From Cymbomonas tetramitiformis (lineage: Eukaryota > Chlorophyta > Pyramimonadophyceae > Pyramimonadales > Pyramimonadaceae), in assembly GCA_001247695.2 (NCBI GenBank), contig LGRX02034638.1, positions 26,455 through 90,454 on the forward strand: a DNA stretch of 64,000 nt. Direction: 5' to 3'. Shown in pieces: positions 63,961-64,000 of the stretch. The position numbers and the translations under genes were made by a program. Below the pieces are notes generated by a model that was given only the letters and a program-made list of their open reading frames with translations, did no database searches and was not told where the DNA came from. Every line of letters begins with the position of its first letter. Positions within the stretch are counted from its first letter, which is position 1.

Positions 63961-64000
63961 ATAAAAAAAGGCGAGCACTCACTACTTTTGCTCACCTGTG

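Overview
This is nuclear DNA from a eukaryote, most likely a green alga (chlorophyte or prasinophyte type). The reasons are many short GT-AG introns, a large PPR-type gene, algal-style Copia and Gypsy LTR retroelements, TTTAGGG-like interstitial repeats, and remnants resembling viruses of microalgae. The species assignment is inference. I see no rRNA, tRNA or CRISPR.

Region 1 (about 0.45-28.4 kb, + strand) is one giant intron-rich gene. It encodes at least 3.5 tandem pyruvate-kinase (PK) modules. I placed 19 exons; 18 of their boundaries join in phase with GT-AG (once GC-AG) introns, and the end of exon 3 is uncertain. Two exons cross module borders, so the modules belong to one polyprotein. 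Catalytic residues are eroded in modules 2 and 3 and mostly kept in module 4. One intron carries a 10.1-kb Copia element (5703-15823) in the same orientation. That element has a 1,103-bp tandem triplication of its reverse transcriptase and an extra NPPF (Dam-like methyltransferase fold) domain.

Region 2 (about 30.1-36.1 kb, - strand) is a convergent, exon-rich pentatricopeptide-repeat (PPR) gene. Its introns are packed with 53-60 bp minisatellites, one of which duplicates a 3' splice site.

Region 3 (about 37.4-58.8 kb) is an AT-rich virus-like sequence (F-box-like/SAP gene, fibre-like gene). It is broken apart by nested LTR elements: a small non-autonomous element 'A' (37993-50396) that itself contains a chromodomain Gypsy element (38386-48965), a 2.98-kb element 'C' (50803-53778), a second small element 'B' (54948-56822), and a partial copy of C ending at 58829. 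Target-site duplications and matching LTRs allow the insertion order to be read.

Region 4 (about 59.4-61.7 kb, - strand) is a truncated retroelement ORF that fuses a DNMT3-like C5 cytosine methyltransferase to a retroviral-type DD35E integrase. The last kilobase holds small unidentified acidic-tailed ORFs.

The most striking theme is that two unrelated retroelements in one 64-kb window each carry a DNA-methyltransferase-type domain. Next to that is a giant PK polyprotein with partly decayed active sites.
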